A stretch of 64,000 bases of DNA from Halalkalibacillus sediminis (GTDB lineage: Bacteria; Bacillota; Bacilli; Bacillales; Alkalibacillaceae). Numbering within the stretch: the first letter of the stretch is position 1; the number at the start of each line of letters is the position of its first letter. Below, piece after piece: positions 1-8,004 of the stretch. The stretch spans positions 194,074-258,073 of the forward strand of contig NZ_PJNH01000004.1 of the NCBI RefSeq assembly GCF_002844535.1, read 5' to 3'. The notes below the pieces were generated by a model that saw nothing but the letters and a program-made list of their open reading frames with translations, did no database searches and was not told the DNA's origin. A program made the position numbers and the translations under genes.

Positions 1-222
1 AATAGGCACTCTACCATTCACTTCAGCTACAACGAATTTAAACAACTGCAATTTTTCATCATGGGTAAGTGTTGGGGATTCTCCTGTAGTCCCCGCAACT
101 ACCAATCCATCAGACCCGTTAGAGATCAGATGATTAACTAGTCTTCTTGTTGCCTCGAAATCAATTTCACCATTTTGATCAAATGGTGTCACCATTGCTG
201 TTAATACACGACCGAAATTCAT
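1..222 (-). CDS. dapA: 4-hydroxy-tetrahydrodipicolinate synthase, N-terminal part (cut by window edge)
   Basis: DapA condenses pyruvate with aspartate semialdehyde, the first committed step of diaminopimelate/lysine synthesis in the cytoplasm. The 74 visible codons start [14 protein letters not shown] and contain [12 protein letters not shown] near residues 45-56, the conserved GTTGE loop that orients the pyruvate-Schiff-base pocket. The start ATG (222-220) follows an AAAGGTG ribosome binding site. The remaining three quarters of the gene lie outside the window. An L-box and an intrinsic terminator directly upstream independently support a lysine-pathway role. N-acetylneuraminate lyase is the main alternative in this fold, but the residues closely match Bacillus DapA. 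Confidence 0.93.
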   Translation of the reverse strand, partial: MNFGRVLTAMVTPFDQNGEIDFEATRRLVNHLISNGSDGLVVAGTTGESPTLTHDEKLQLFKFVVAEVNGRVPI

Positions 223-273
223 AAAATTCCACACACCTTTATTAATTTGATTTACCCTTGGGTGTGGAGGACC

Positions 274-310
274 AAAAAAAGCAACAACGAAAGGGCCCGT
301 TGTTGCTTTT
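274..310 (-). terminator. Intrinsic terminator of the lysine riboswitch
   Basis: Read on the minus strand, AAAAGCAACAACG pairs perfectly with CGTTGTTGCTTTT around a short GC-rich loop and runs into a run of seven U. It lies between the L-box aptamer and the dapA ribosome binding site, where a transcription-attenuating riboswitch places its terminator. Confidence 0.9.
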
Positions 311-329
311 AGAACTTTTTATATCGTCC

Positions 330-512
330 TAAACCAGATAGCCCTCCATATAGTTTCCTATATGACAGCCCTGCATTTATTCAATGTCAGAACCAGCTTC
401 AAGAGATGAGTCTCTATTCACTTCGGCGAATTCCCCTTTCTTTATGCTTACCCGGATCTCATTACTCCTACACATAAATACTAATGGTTTCCGCACCTCT
501 ACCCTTACTTTA
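330..512 (-). promoter_or_regulatory. Lysine riboswitch (L-box) upstream of dapA
   Basis: On the minus strand the conserved L-box blocks occur in order: AGAGGTGCGGAA (near 500-489), AGTA, GAAAGGGGAATTCGCCGAAGTG (near 440-419; the GCCGAAGTG part is diagnostic) and GGAGGGCTATCTGG (near 346-333). These form the five-way lysine aptamer. High lysine would stabilise the aptamer and let the adjacent terminator form, switching dapA off. In B. subtilis the equivalent element controls lysC; here it sits on dapA. Confidence 0.9.
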
Positions 513-808
513 AAGTTACTTTAAAATAAGAAAGTATTAAATTGTTAAATATACTGTATCAAACATAAATATGAATTACAAGAGTAAAATTGCTTGGTTA
601 ATTCTATAGAATGAATACCAGCATTTATTCTAAACATAAGGAATGGTAGAATTAAATAAAATGAAAAAATTAACAATTATAGATGTAGATGAAGTATTCC
701 TACGGTAATCGCGATTTTAAAAATCAATGGAATATTAATTTTTCATTTATACTAGATTATTTAGAAATTATGATTGAATTCAATAATGATAAAGTAAGGA
801 TTGATAAA
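513..808. other. AT-rich intergenic region without a convincing gene
   Basis: The stretch between the L-box and the next gene is AT-rich. It must hold the dapA promoter on the minus strand, but I cannot pick one hexamer pair with confidence. A 15-codon open frame (ATG at 661) has no good ribosome binding site or recognisable product. Confidence 0.5.
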
Positions 809-1000
809 ATGACGAGACATAAAGAAGGACCTGAAAAACCTTTTAATGATGTTATGGAACATATGCGAAACGTTGAGGGGTACCCAATCAGTAAAGGGGG
901 GAAACTTCCCTTACCTATTAAAGTTTTAGGTATTATTTTATTCGGGACATTTATCTTGATGATGGTTGGTGGATTTGTTGTGAACATTATCTTTAACTGA
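809..1000 (+). CDS. Small single-pass membrane protein, unknown function
   Basis: This 63-residue protein has a charged N-terminal half (MTRHKEGPEKPF) and one hydrophobic helix at about residues 38-60, so it is probably a membrane-anchored cytoplasmic peptide. The frame is open further upstream to 689, but the internal ATG at 809 is chosen because AAGGA lies nine bases before it and the upstream part has no ribosome binding site. The Pro-Ile motif before the helix resembles other short Bacillaceae membrane proteins, but I do not recognise the family. It appears monocistronic. Confidence 0.6.
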   Translation: MTRHKEGPEKPFNDVMEHMRNVEGYPISKGGKLPLPIKVLGIILFGTFILMMVGGFVVNIIFN

Positions 1001-1111
1001 TTGGATATTTAAAGATATTTGTCACCGTACAGAGCCAGTGTTTTAGGTGTGATTTCTTCCATCGGTGAAACATATTGAGCAGTGGTCTTATTAGGTAGGA
1101 GTGGAGCACGA

Positions 1112-1474
1112 ATGAAGGGGAAATTTGCACGCTTAGTTATTCTTGCTTTTGTATTAATTCAATTTGTGGGTTGTAGTGACAGATTAGATAGCCAATTGGA
1201 GAATCGATCGGATAAATATAATGATGTAAGGAATATTGCTTGGGAATTTGTTAAGGAAAATGGATGGAATGAGCAAGCGAAAGGTGATTGGAAAGACGCA
1301 AAGGTTATAAAAATTGTTGCAGATGATCAATACGAACTTTTAGATGACTCATATGAAGGAGAAGAAGTGTTATCCGTCATTTCTGAAGAGGATGGTAATT
1401 ATGTAACAGGCACCCCTACTATTCTGATTGATTCTACTAAAAATGAAGTTATAGGTTACATTGCGACTGAATAA
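1112..1474 (+). CDS. Putative lipoprotein, unknown function
   Basis: A 120-residue secreted protein. Residues 1-20 form a lipoprotein signal with positively charged start, hydrophobic core and lipobox FVGC, so Cys20 should be diacylated and the protein anchored outside the membrane. The remainder is acidic and contains GTPTILID and EVIGYIATE, which look like beta-strands of a small PepSY- or cystatin-like domain, but I do not recognise it. The frame opens at 1082; the ATG at 1112 is preferred because AGGAGTGGAG precedes it at proper distance. Confidence 0.75.
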   Translation: MKGKFARLVILAFVLIQFVGCSDRLDSQLENRSDKYNDVRNIAWEFVKENGWNEQAKGDWKDAKVIKIVADDQYELLDDSYEGEEVLSVISEEDGNYVTGTPTILIDSTKNEVIGYIATE

Positions 1475-1494
1475 GAGTATTTTAGATAAAGTAT

Positions 1495-1593
1495 TTGTTC
1501 ATAGCTGTGGCCAACTTCATGATTGCGGGAATATTGTTCGGACTTTTTAGTTGGATGAGCAGCGAGAGAATGTATAAAGAAAGTCGAAGTTAG
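1495..1593 (+). CDS. Possible 32-residue membrane peptide
   Basis: An open frame between two lipoprotein genes encodes a hydrophobic helix (FIAVANFMIAGILFGLFSW) followed by a charged tail, a plausible small membrane protein. No ATG with a ribosome binding site is present; TTG at 1495 or GTG at 1504 would be needed. It could be a true small gene or a remnant. It ends just before the ribosome binding site of the next gene. Confidence 0.3.
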   Translation: MFIAVANFMIAGILFGLFSWMSSERMYKESRS

Positions 1594-1607
1594 AGGAGAA
1601 GGTCTAA

Positions 1608-1964
1608 GTGAAACTTTCAATCATATTTTTTACAATCTTAACTCTTTTCGGGGCTTGCTCAGAAATCACAGATGAAGAGTTGGATCCAGAAGAGGCGGAT
1701 GTGGAAGAAGGTTATATCGTTGATAAAGATGAGTCTCGGATTCTAGTAGTAGGTGATATTACTAGAGAAGAAGCTACAAAAATGGATGAACAGAAATTGA
1801 TGAGTAGATCAGAGTCATCAATACAACCTCCAGCTGTATGGTTTGGGGTGAATAATCCTGGTGATTATGAGCTCGGGCAGTTAGTTAGAGTGGAGTTCGA
1901 GGGTATGGATGCTAGTTACCCTGGGCAGGCAGGAGCCGAAAAAATTCAAATTGTTGGAGAATAA
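1608..1964 (+). CDS. DUF3221 lipoprotein (YobA-like)
   Basis: A 118-residue lipoprotein read from GTG 1608, preceded by GAGGAGAAGG. The signal peptide ends in the lipobox FGAC at residues 14-17. The mature part shows the DUF3221 pattern: EEGYIVDKDESRILVVGDIT, then a Trp-containing strand (AVWFGV), YELGQLVRVEFEG and SYPGQAGAEKI. The family, which includes B. subtilis YobA, is predicted to be an extracytoplasmic small beta-barrel of unknown function. A decayed copy follows immediately, so this is the functional member of a tandem duplication. Confidence 0.85.
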   Translation: MKLSIIFFTILTLFGACSEITDEELDPEEADVEEGYIVDKDESRILVVGDITREEATKMDEQKLMSRSESSIQPPAVWFGVNNPGDYELGQLVRVEFEGMDASYPGQAGAEKIQIVGE

Positions 1965-1994
1965 TTTTTATAAAATTTAGAGGGGTGGATTAGA

Positions 1995-2350
1995 ATAAAA
2001 CTCTCAATCATATTTTTTACAATTTTAACCCTCTTCGGGGCTTGCTCAGAAATCACAGATGAAGAATTGAATCCTGCAGAGGCCAATGTTGAAGAAGGTT
2101 ATATTGTTGATAAAGATAAGTCTCGGATTCTAGTAGTAGGTGATATTACTAGAGAAGAAGCAATAGAATGAATGAACAAAAATTGATGAGTAGATCAGAG
2201 GCATCATTACAACTGCCAGCAGTATGGTTCGCGGTGAATAACCCCGGAGATTATGAGTTGGGACAGCTAGTAAGAGTCAGTTTCAATTATATGAATGATA
2301 GCTATCCTGGCTAGGCAGAAGCAGATAAAATTCAGATTGTTGAAGAGTAA
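1995..2350 (+). pseudogene. Decayed tandem copy of the DUF3221 lipoprotein gene
   Basis: The stretch aligns end to end with the gene at 1608-1964. Three lesions are visible. The GTG start is ATA here (1995), although a weak GGGGTGG precedes it. A one-base deletion in the segment equivalent to codons 62-66 of the intact copy shifts the frame and gives TGA near 2168. Near the end, the CAG of the SYPGQ motif has become TAG. The lipobox region is nearly identical to the intact copy, so the duplication is fairly recent. A functional short product is unlikely. Confidence 0.88.
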
Positions 2351-2368
2351 CTAAATTAGGAGGTTTTT

Positions 2369-2521
2369 ATGGATATTTGGGTAATGATTTTGATGTTTTT
2401 AACCGTATTTGGAATTGGTGGCATTTATCAAGAGTTAGTAAAAATGAACAAGAACAAAGCGGACGAGATGGAAGAGTTGAAGGAAATAAGAGAGGAATTA
2501 AAGAAATCGAAAGAACAGTAA
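2369..2521 (+). CDS. Small membrane protein with coiled-coil tail
   Basis: A 50-residue protein with a perfect AGGAGG five bases before its ATG. Residues 3-20 are a hydrophobic helix (IWVMILMFLTVFGIGGIY); residues 28-50 are very rich in Lys and Glu with heptad spacing (ADEMEELKEIREELKK), so a single-pass anchor with a short cytoplasmic coiled coil. The longer 60-residue frame overlapping it has no ribosome binding site. The next gene's frame is already open before this stop codon, suggesting coupling. Family unknown. Confidence 0.7.
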   Translation: MDIWVMILMFLTVFGIGGIYQELVKMNKNKADEMEELKEIREELKKSKEQ

Positions 2522-2582
2522 TCAACTATATAGCCGTACTCATTTTAATTATGTTTTAGCTGGGTTATTAGTTGCTTTCTTA

Positions 2583-2921
2583 TTGATCAGAGTCTTTCAT
2601 TTAACTTCCGAACCTGTTTCGGTCCAATTGTTTGCTATGTTTTTAGCGTATACTTCTTGTGTTTATTTTGGTGCAGCCTTAAGCGATCAACGAAAAGAAT
2701 TAATAACTATTGAAATTATATTTTCATTCATCATCTTTACGATAGCATGCCTCGGCTTAATATATTCACCATTCTGGTTAGTAGTAGGGTATGCATTACA
2801 CGGGGGATGGGATATCTTGCACCATCTTGAAGGGATTAAAATGAGGGTAGTCGTTTGGTTCCCGCCAGTATGTGCGGTAGTTGACTTTATTGTTGCTGCT
2901 TTCATATATACGAACTATTAG
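2583..2921 (+). CDS. DUF6010-type membrane protein, start unclear
   Basis: This multipass membrane protein carries the motif HGGWDILHH followed by WFPPVCAVVDF, which matches DUF6010. The only usual start codon in frame is TTG 2583, which has no ribosome binding site and would cut the first transmembrane helix: the frame is open upstream and encodes a hydrophobic NYVLAGLLVAFLLIRVF. Inserting one T after the ATG at 2551 would join that ATG to the frame and restore the helix. Either translation starts at an unusual codon coupled to the preceding gene, or the 5' end carries a one-base deletion. The downstream gene follows directly. Confidence 0.6.
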   Translation: MIRVFHLTSEPVSVQLFAMFLAYTSCVYFGAALSDQRKELITIEIIFSFIIFTIACLGLIYSPFWLVVGYALHGGWDILHHLEGIKMRVVVWFPPVCAVVDFIVAAFIYTNY

Positions 2922-2932
2922 GAGTGAGAGAA

Positions 2933-3409
2933 ATGGGTTCAAAAGTTTACCCTGGTCGATATACGGTGGAAGGTGAAAAGAGTATCACAGTATTTATCAT
3001 AGGAATGCGCATAAATAAATGGTGGGCGATACATAAATGGTTTCCAGTGTTTTTGGCCATGCCTCGAATGATTAGAGAGTTATATACAAATGATGATTTA
3101 GGATTTCTATCTTTAGAGAGCTTCTATGGGTTTAGAACAACACTAATGGTTCAATATTGGAGATCAGAAGAGCAATTGTTAAACTACGCCAAGGCACCAA
3201 CTCATTTGAAGGCTTGGAAAGATTTCAACAGAAAGACTAAAGGAAATGACTCGGTAGGCATCTATCATGAGACATACAATGTTATCGGTGGAAACTATGA
3301 GACAATCTATGCGAACATGCCTCAATACGGGCTAGGGAAAGTCTTCAATCATGTTCCAATTACTCCTTCAACGAATTCAGCAGCTAAACGTTTGAAAGTT
3401 AAATCGTGA
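2933..3409 (+). CDS. DUF4188 monooxygenase-like protein
   Basis: A 158-residue soluble protein. TVFIIGMRINKWWAIHKW near the N-terminus, FYGFRTTLMVQYWRS in the middle and the C-terminal NVIGGNYETIYANMP block are typical of the DUF4188 family, which has an antibiotic-biosynthesis-monooxygenase-like (dimeric alpha/beta barrel) fold. Substrate is unknown. The ATG at 2933 is selected over GTG 2924 because the GTG lies inside the AGGAG ribosome binding site. It follows the DUF6010 gene by 11 bases and is probably co-transcribed. Confidence 0.8.
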   Translation: MGSKVYPGRYTVEGEKSITVFIIGMRINKWWAIHKWFPVFLAMPRMIRELYTNDDLGFLSLESFYGFRTTLMVQYWRSEEQLLNYAKAPTHLKAWKDFNRKTKGNDSVGIYHETYNVIGGNYETIYANMPQYGLGKVFNHVPITPSTNSAAKRLKVKS

Positions 3410-3535
3410 ATAGAAGATTAAGAGAGCTAACACTAAGAGGTTTTTGATTAAAGCAGAATCCTTGCACTGAAAAGCTATCTTTTCTACGATATTCTTGTTG
3501 TTAAAAAAAATAGAGATGCAACAGGAGGACTTATT

Positions 3536-4093
3536 GTGAGTAGAAAATTGAAAGTGGTAGGAATCAGTGGAAGTTTACGTGAAGATTCCTTTAATAGAAA
3601 ATTATTAGAGTTGGCTGCGTCAAAGCTTCCAGAAGAAGTGGAATATGAGTATGCAGACTACTCGGACGTACCTTTATTTAACCAAGACACCGAAAATCCA
3701 ATGCCGAAGTCGGTTATGGATTTTAAAGCGACGGTGGATTCTGCAGATATCTTATTGTTCAGTACACCCCAGTACAACGGGTCCATTCCTGGAGTTTTGA
3801 AAAATGGTATTGATTGGTTGACTCGACCGTACGGGGAAAACTCATTGAGTGGCAAGGTTGCTGGTGTAATTGGAGCGACTCCAGGAGGAACTGGAACAAT
3901 CAATGCTCAGGACCATCTCCGAGAAATCTTGAGCTTCATCAACGTGCTAGTTCCGCCACACCCTAGAGTGTTTGTTAGCGAAGTTCATAATAAAGTGGAC
4001 GAACAAGGCGACTTACAACTCGGGGATCAGATTGAGACCTCATTAATCAACCAACTTGAAAAACTCGTCGAGCTAACGAAAAGCGCTGTATAA
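3536..4093 (+). CDS. NAD(P)H-dependent FMN reductase / azoreductase family
   Basis: This cytoplasmic flavoprotein of 185 residues belongs to the NADPH-dependent FMN reductase family (flavodoxin fold, usually about 180 residues). The FMN phosphate loop SGSLREDSFNRKL is at residues 11-23, and TPQYNGSIPGVLKNGIDW at 77-94 contacts the isoalloxazine ring. Members reduce flavins, quinones, azo dyes or chromate; the true substrate cannot be read from sequence. GTG 3536 follows AGGAGG by eight bases. It is monocistronic, ending at a strong terminator. Confidence 0.88.
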   Translation: MSRKLKVVGISGSLREDSFNRKLLELAASKLPEEVEYEYADYSDVPLFNQDTENPMPKSVMDFKATVDSADILLFSTPQYNGSIPGVLKNGIDWLTRPYGENSLSGKVAGVIGATPGGTGTINAQDHLREILSFINVLVPPHPRVFVSEVHNKVDEQGDLQLGDQIETSLINQLEKLVELTKSAV

Positions 4094-4097
4094 ATTG

Positions 4098-4126
4098 ATC
4101 GCTCCCATGCTTGGGGGCGATTTTTT
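4098..4126 (+). terminator. Terminator of the FMN reductase gene
   Basis: ATCGCTCCCA and TGGGGGCGAT pair around a short loop and are followed by six T. It begins five bases after the stop codon. Confidence 0.9.
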
Positions 4127-4127
4127 C

Positions 4128-4223
4128 ATACTTTAAGAAAGTTTAACTTTGTTTAAGGATTAAAGTATGTGAAAAACAAAGGCTTTCGCCATTAGGACTT
4201 GGCGATAAGCCAAGTTTTTCTCA
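4128..4223 (+). repeat. 96-nt structured repeat, copy 1
   Basis: This unit is 92 of 96 bases identical to 4489-4584; the last 58 bases are identical. It folds as two hairpins: ATACTTTAA pairs with TTAAAGTAT, and GTGAAAAAC plus GGCTTTCGCC pair with GGCGATAAGCC plus GTTTTTCTCA. It lies directly after the FMN reductase terminator and before the ileS leader. No open frame. Confidence 0.85.
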
Positions 4224-4289
4224 TCATTTTTTTGAGTTCTTATAGGATAAAAATAGTTTTTCCTGTTATAATGAAAACGTGAGATTTTG

Positions 4290-4675
4290 ACACGAACTTA
4301 TGAACATTGTAATATATTTGAAAGCAAATACAATTATTCGTTGAAGAGAAGAGTAGACTGTTATGTAGTCTTCAGAGAGTCACCGCAATGCTGGAAGGTG
4401 ATGGCTGCTTATGGTTGAAGATCATCTCGGAGAAGTTTGGCTGAAGTTTTCAGTAAGCTGGACCGGTTAGGAGCCGTTATCTTTTTTTATACTTTAAGAT
4501 TGTTTAACTTTGTTAAAGGGTTAAAGTATGTGAAAAACAAAGGCTTTCGCCATTAGGACTTGGCGATAAGCCAAGTTTTTCTCACAAGTGCTATAGGTTG
4601 AAACCTATAGAATTTGGGTGGTACCGCGGAAATTCATCCGTCCCTATTTATATATTTAGGGACGGTTTTTTTATG
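4290..4675 (+). promoter_or_regulatory. T-box leader of ileS (isoleucine-responsive)
   Basis: Stem I elements run from the AGAGAGTCACCGCAATGCTGG region (4374-4394) to the specifier loop GAAGATCATCTCGG, where ATC (4421-4423, repeated at 4424) is an isoleucine codon. CCGGTTAGGAGCCGTTATC follows. The T-box proper, TTTGGGTGGTACCGCGG (4613-4629), binds the uncharged tRNA acceptor end. The terminator CCGTCCCTA/TAGGGACGG with T7 spans 4639-4673. Uncharged tRNA-Ile should favour the antiterminator and switch ileS on. Unusually, a 96-nt repeat is inserted between the stem I region and the antiterminator. Confidence 0.93.
4489..4584 (+). repeat. 96-nt structured repeat, copy 2, inside the ileS T-box leader
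   Basis: Second copy of the two-hairpin unit at 4128-4223, in the same orientation and 361 bases downstream. Here the first hairpin is more perfect (ATACTTTAA/TTAAAGTAT with inner TTTAAC/GTTAAA). It sits in the linker between CGTTATC (end of the conserved 5' T-box part) and the antiterminator helix, and seven T precede it. The second hairpin is followed by GTTTTTC and could itself pause or end transcription. Confidence 0.85.
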
Positions 4676-4698
4676 GAAAAAATAAATGAGGTGAGAGT

Positions 4699-7600
4699 AT
4701 GCAACGTGTAAATACGAAAGAAGCGGCATTTGACCGCGAGAATCGTGTGAAAGATTATTGGAATCAAGAGAATGTGTTTCATCGATCGATGGATGAGCGC
4801 GAGGGAGCAGAAACTTTCGTCTTTTATGAAGGGCCTCCGACCGCGAATGGTTTGCCTCACGCTGGGCACGTATTGGGTCGAGTGATTAAGGACTTTGTGG
4901 CTCGCTATAAAACGATGCAAGGCTATCAGGTATTAAGAAAAGGTGGCTGGGATACACACGGCCTGCCGGTAGAACTAGAAGTGGAGAAACAGCTTGGGAT
5001 CTCCGGTAAACAGGAAATCGAAGAATACGGTGTAGAAAAGTTTATTGAAGAATGTAAAAAAAGTGTTTTCAACTATGAGCGTCAGTGGCGTGAGTTTACG
5101 GAGTCGATCGGTTATTGGTTGGATATGGATGACCCATATGTAACCCTCCAAAATCGTTATATCGAAAGTGTCTGGTATATTTTGAGCGACCTTCATAAGC
5201 GTGACTTACTTTCAAAAGGGCATCGAGTCACTCCTTATTGCCCGAGCTGTCAGACGACATTGAGCTCTCATGAAGTGGCGCAAGGTTACGAAGATGTCAA
5301 AGACCTATCTGCAACTGCGAAGTTCAAGGTAGTGGATTCAGAGAATGAATTCTTCCTTGGATGGACGACGACGCCTTGGACGTTACCTGCGAACGTGGCT
5401 TTAGCGGTTCATCCCGAATTGACCTATGCGAAAGTGAAACAAGGGAAAGAAGTCTATATTTTAGCTGAAAAGCTAGTAGAGAAACATTTCGATGAAGATT
5501 ATGAAATTCTTTCGACTCATAAGGGAAGCGAATTCAAGGGCGTTTCTTATGTGGCTCCATTCCCTTTCATCAAGCCAGAACGTGGCCATTTCGTCGTTGA
5601 AGCGGACTTCGTCAATGCTGAAAGTGGTACTGGGGTCGTGCACGCTGCTCCTGCGTATGGTGAAGATGACTATGAATTGGTGCAAGAACACGATTTGTCA
5701 TTCTTCAATGTTGTTGACGGTCAAGGGCGCTACACATCTGATATCCCGCCATTTGAAGGGAAATTCGTCAAAGATTGTGACGTCGATATCGTGAAATACT
5801 TGGCTAGCGAAGGGCTTCTTTTCCATAAAGAAAAGTATGAACACAGCTATCCTCATTGCTGGCGTTGTGATTCACCGCTACTTTATTACGCAATCGAAAG
5901 TTGGTTCATCAAAACAACTCAATTGAAAGATCAATTTTTGAAAAATAATCAGGACGTAGAATGGTATCCGGATCATATTAAAGACGGTCGATTCGGTAAT
6001 TTCTTAGAAAATATGGTGGACTGGAATATCGGACGAAACCGTTTCTGGGGAACACCTCTCCCGATCTGGATTTGTGATTCTTGCGATCATCAATATGCTC
6101 CTAACAGTCAGGCTGATCTTCAAGAAAAAGCAATCGGCGACATTGGAGATGTCGAGTTGCATAAACCTTATGTAGACCGTGTTCAGCTAAAATGTGAAAA
6201 GTGTGAAGGCACGATGAACCGTGTTCCAGAAGTTATCGATGTATGGTTCGACAGTGGTTCGATGCCTTTCGCTCAGCAGCACTATCCTTTTGAAAATAAA
6301 GAGGAGTTCGATAAGCAGTTTCCGGCTGATGTCATCTGTGAAGGGATTGACCAGACACGTGGTTGGTTCTATAGCTTGATGGCGGTATCGACTTTATTTA
6401 CAGGAAAAGCACCTTACAAACGCGTATTGTCTACGGGCTTCATTCTAGATGAAAACGGACGCAAAATGTCTAAGAGTAAAGGGAATGCGCTCGATCCTAT
6501 GGACTTAGTGAACCAGTTCGGTGCAGATGCTTTCCGCTGGGCACTTCTAGCGGACAGTGCACCTTGGAACAATAAGCGCTTTTCTGAGCGAGTGGTTGTC
6601 GAAGCTAAATCGAAAGTGATCGATACGTTAGTGAATATGCACGGCTTTTATGCGCTGTATGCTGATATCGATGGCTACGAGATCAGTTCTAAGGACAGTG
6701 GGGAAAAGACGTTACTTGACCGCTGGGTATTAACACGCATGAATAGTGTCATTGAGACGGTTGAAAAGGCTTTAGATGATTATGATTTCACAAAAGCAGC
6801 AAAAGCTCTTGAAGATTATGTGGATGAGGTCAGCAATTGGTATATCCGTCGTTCACGTGATCGTTTCTGGGAAAGTGGCATGACAGATTCGAAAAAAGCT
6901 GCTTACCATACACTTCATAGTGTCTTGGTCAATCTAAGTAGATTGCTTGCGCCATTCATCCCATTTGTTGCAGAAGATATCCATGTTAATTTGACTGGCC
7001 AAAGTGTGCACCTGGCTGACTTCCCAGCTGTGAGAGAAGAAGATGTCGACGCGCAGCTTGAAGAAGATATGGATGCAGTACTTCAAGTAGTAGAGCTTGC
7101 TAGAAGTGTGCGAAATGCTGAGGCGATCAAGACGAAGCAACCATTATCCGAACTAGTCGTTATTCCGGTCAATCCTGATCGAGGAAAGGCCTTGGAAAAA
7201 TATCAATCAATCATCCAGGACGAGTTGAACGTGAAATCAGTCGTGGTGAAACATTCATCAGAGGATTTGGTCAAATACCAGGTGAAGTTGAATTTCCGTG
7301 AAGCTGGGCCGGTGTTAGGTAAAAACGTCGGTAAGGTGAAAAAGTATTTGGAGAACCTATCTGATGAAGAAGCGAATTCGATTGTCGAACAAGAAAAAGC
7401 AGTCGTTCTAACGGATGATGGAGAGGTTGAAGTACCACTGAATCTGTTGAATGTTGAACGTGTAGCAGATGCTGGGTTGTCGATGGAATCCAACCAGAAC
7501 TTCCACGTAGTATTGGATACGACGATCACGGAAGAACTTCGTTTAGAAGGATTGGCTCGAGAAATCGTACGTGTCGTCCAAGATGAACGAAAAGCACAAG

Positions 7601-7785
7601 ATCTCCCGATTGATAAACGAATTGATATCACCTTATCTGGGGATGAAGATTTGAAACAGGCGGTCGAGAAAAATGAAAACTTGATTCGCGAAAACTTACT
7701 AGTAAATGAACTTGTAGTGGATGAGGTAGCAGAAATGAAAGCATTCACTGTAGGGGATTATGAGTTGAAATTGTTATTTAAATAA
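4699..7785 (+). CDS. ileS: Isoleucyl-tRNA synthetase, type 2 (eukaryote-like)
   Basis: This class I enzyme charges tRNA-Ile. Its 1028 residues exceed the 920 or so of the usual Bacillus IleS, and the N-terminal blocks ([17 protein letters not shown] at 45-61, then [12 protein letters not shown]) are of the type-2 group shared with eukaryotes and mupirocin-resistant enzymes. The HIGH motif reads HAGH (54-57) and the second signature KMSKS is at 589-593. Cys pairs CPSC, CWRC and CDSC suggest zinc sites. The editing CP1 domain lies between, with [13 protein letters not shown] as its Thr-rich motif. ATG 4699 follows GAGGTGAG. Expression is controlled by the T-box; a terminator follows. Type-2 enzymes are known to tolerate mupirocin; this is inference here. 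Confidence 0.95.
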   Translation: MQRVNTKEAAFDRENRVKDYWNQENVFHRSMDEREGAETFVFYEGPPTANGLPHAGHVLGRVIKDFVARYKTMQGYQVLRKGGWDTHGLPVELEVEKQLGISGKQEIEEYGVEKFIEECKKSVFNYERQWREFTESIGYWLDMDDPYVTLQNRYIESVWYILSDLHKRDLLSKGHRVTPYCPSCQTTLSSHEVAQGYEDVKDLSATAKFKVVDSENEFFLGWTTTPWTLPANVALAVHPELTYAKVKQGKEVYILAEKLVEKHFDEDYEILSTHKGSEFKGVSYVAPFPFIKPERGHFVVEADFVNAESGTGVVHAAPAYGEDDYELVQEHDLSFFNVVDGQGRYTSDIPPFEGKFVKDCDVDIVKYLASEGLLFHKEKYEHSYPHCWRCDSPLLYYAIESWFIKTTQLKDQFLKNNQDVEWYPDHIKDGRFGNFLENMVDWNIGRNRFWGTPLPIWICDSCDHQYAPNSQADLQEKAIGDIGDVELHKPYVDRVQLKCEKCEGTMNRVPEVIDVWFDSGSMPFAQQHYPFENKEEFDKQFPADVICEGIDQTRGWFYSLMAVSTLFTGKAPYKRVLSTGFILDENGRKMSKSKGNALDPMDLVNQFGADAFRWALLADSAPWNNKRFSERVVVEAKSKVIDTLVNMHGFYALYADIDGYEISSKDSGEKTLLDRWVLTRMNSVIETVEKALDDYDFTKAAKALEDYVDEVSNWYIRRSRDRFWESGMTDSKKAAYHTLHSVLVNLSRLLAPFIPFVAEDIHVNLTGQSVHLADFPAVREEDVDAQLEEDMDAVLQVVELARSVRNAEAIKTKQPLSELVVIPVNPDRGKALEKYQSIIQDELNVKSVVVKHSSEDLVKYQVKLNFREAGPVLGKNVGKVKKYLENLSDEEANSIVEQEKAVVLTDDGEVEVPLNLLNVERVADAGLSMESNQNFHVVLDTTITEELRLEGLAREIVRVVQDERKAQDLPIDKRIDITLSGDEDLKQAVEKNENLIRENLLVNELVVDEVAEMKAFTVGDYELKLLFK

Positions 7786-7802
7786 AATATTAATATTTTA
7801 TA

Positions 7803-7834
7803 GCCACTGACTTAGACGTCAGTGGTTTTTTTTA
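7803..7834 (+). terminator. Terminator of ileS
   Basis: GCCACTGAC and GTCAGTGGT form a strong stem with loop TTAGAC, followed by eight T. Confidence 0.92.
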
Positions 7835-8004
7835 TCCAATATGATACAAAAGACCAGGTTTAGAATTGTAAAAATAAAGGAAATGCCGTTAATACCTTTT
7901 GTAAAAAATGTATCTTAAATTTACTTGATTGAGGTCAAGTTGAGTTTCATACATTTAACTCAAAGTTTATATCATCACGAATCACATGCTTGAGGAGGAA
8001 TTTA

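Noticed and set aside
661-708. 15-codon open frame starting ATG AAA AAA TTA
   Set aside because: Too short, poor ribosome binding site and no recognisable peptide; probably chance.
2377-2559. 60-residue open frame overlapping the small coiled-coil protein gene
   Set aside because: It has no ribosome binding site, while the overlapping frame from 2369 follows a perfect AGGAGG and encodes a sensible membrane protein.
4128-4223. A known riboswitch or the Bacillaceae-1 RNA motif
   Set aside because: The two-hairpin layout is suggestive, but I cannot match conserved nucleotides to any known class from memory, so it is reported only as a repeat.
7203-7748. 181-residue open frame antisense to ileS
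   Set aside because: Serine-rich composition is typical of an antisense shadow of a charged coding sequence; no ribosome binding site or motif.
7921-7967. Riboswitch upstream of the EamA transporter
   Set aside because: Two small hairpins are present (CTTGA/TCAAG and TTGAGTT/AACTCAA), but no known aptamer signature or terminator is visible.
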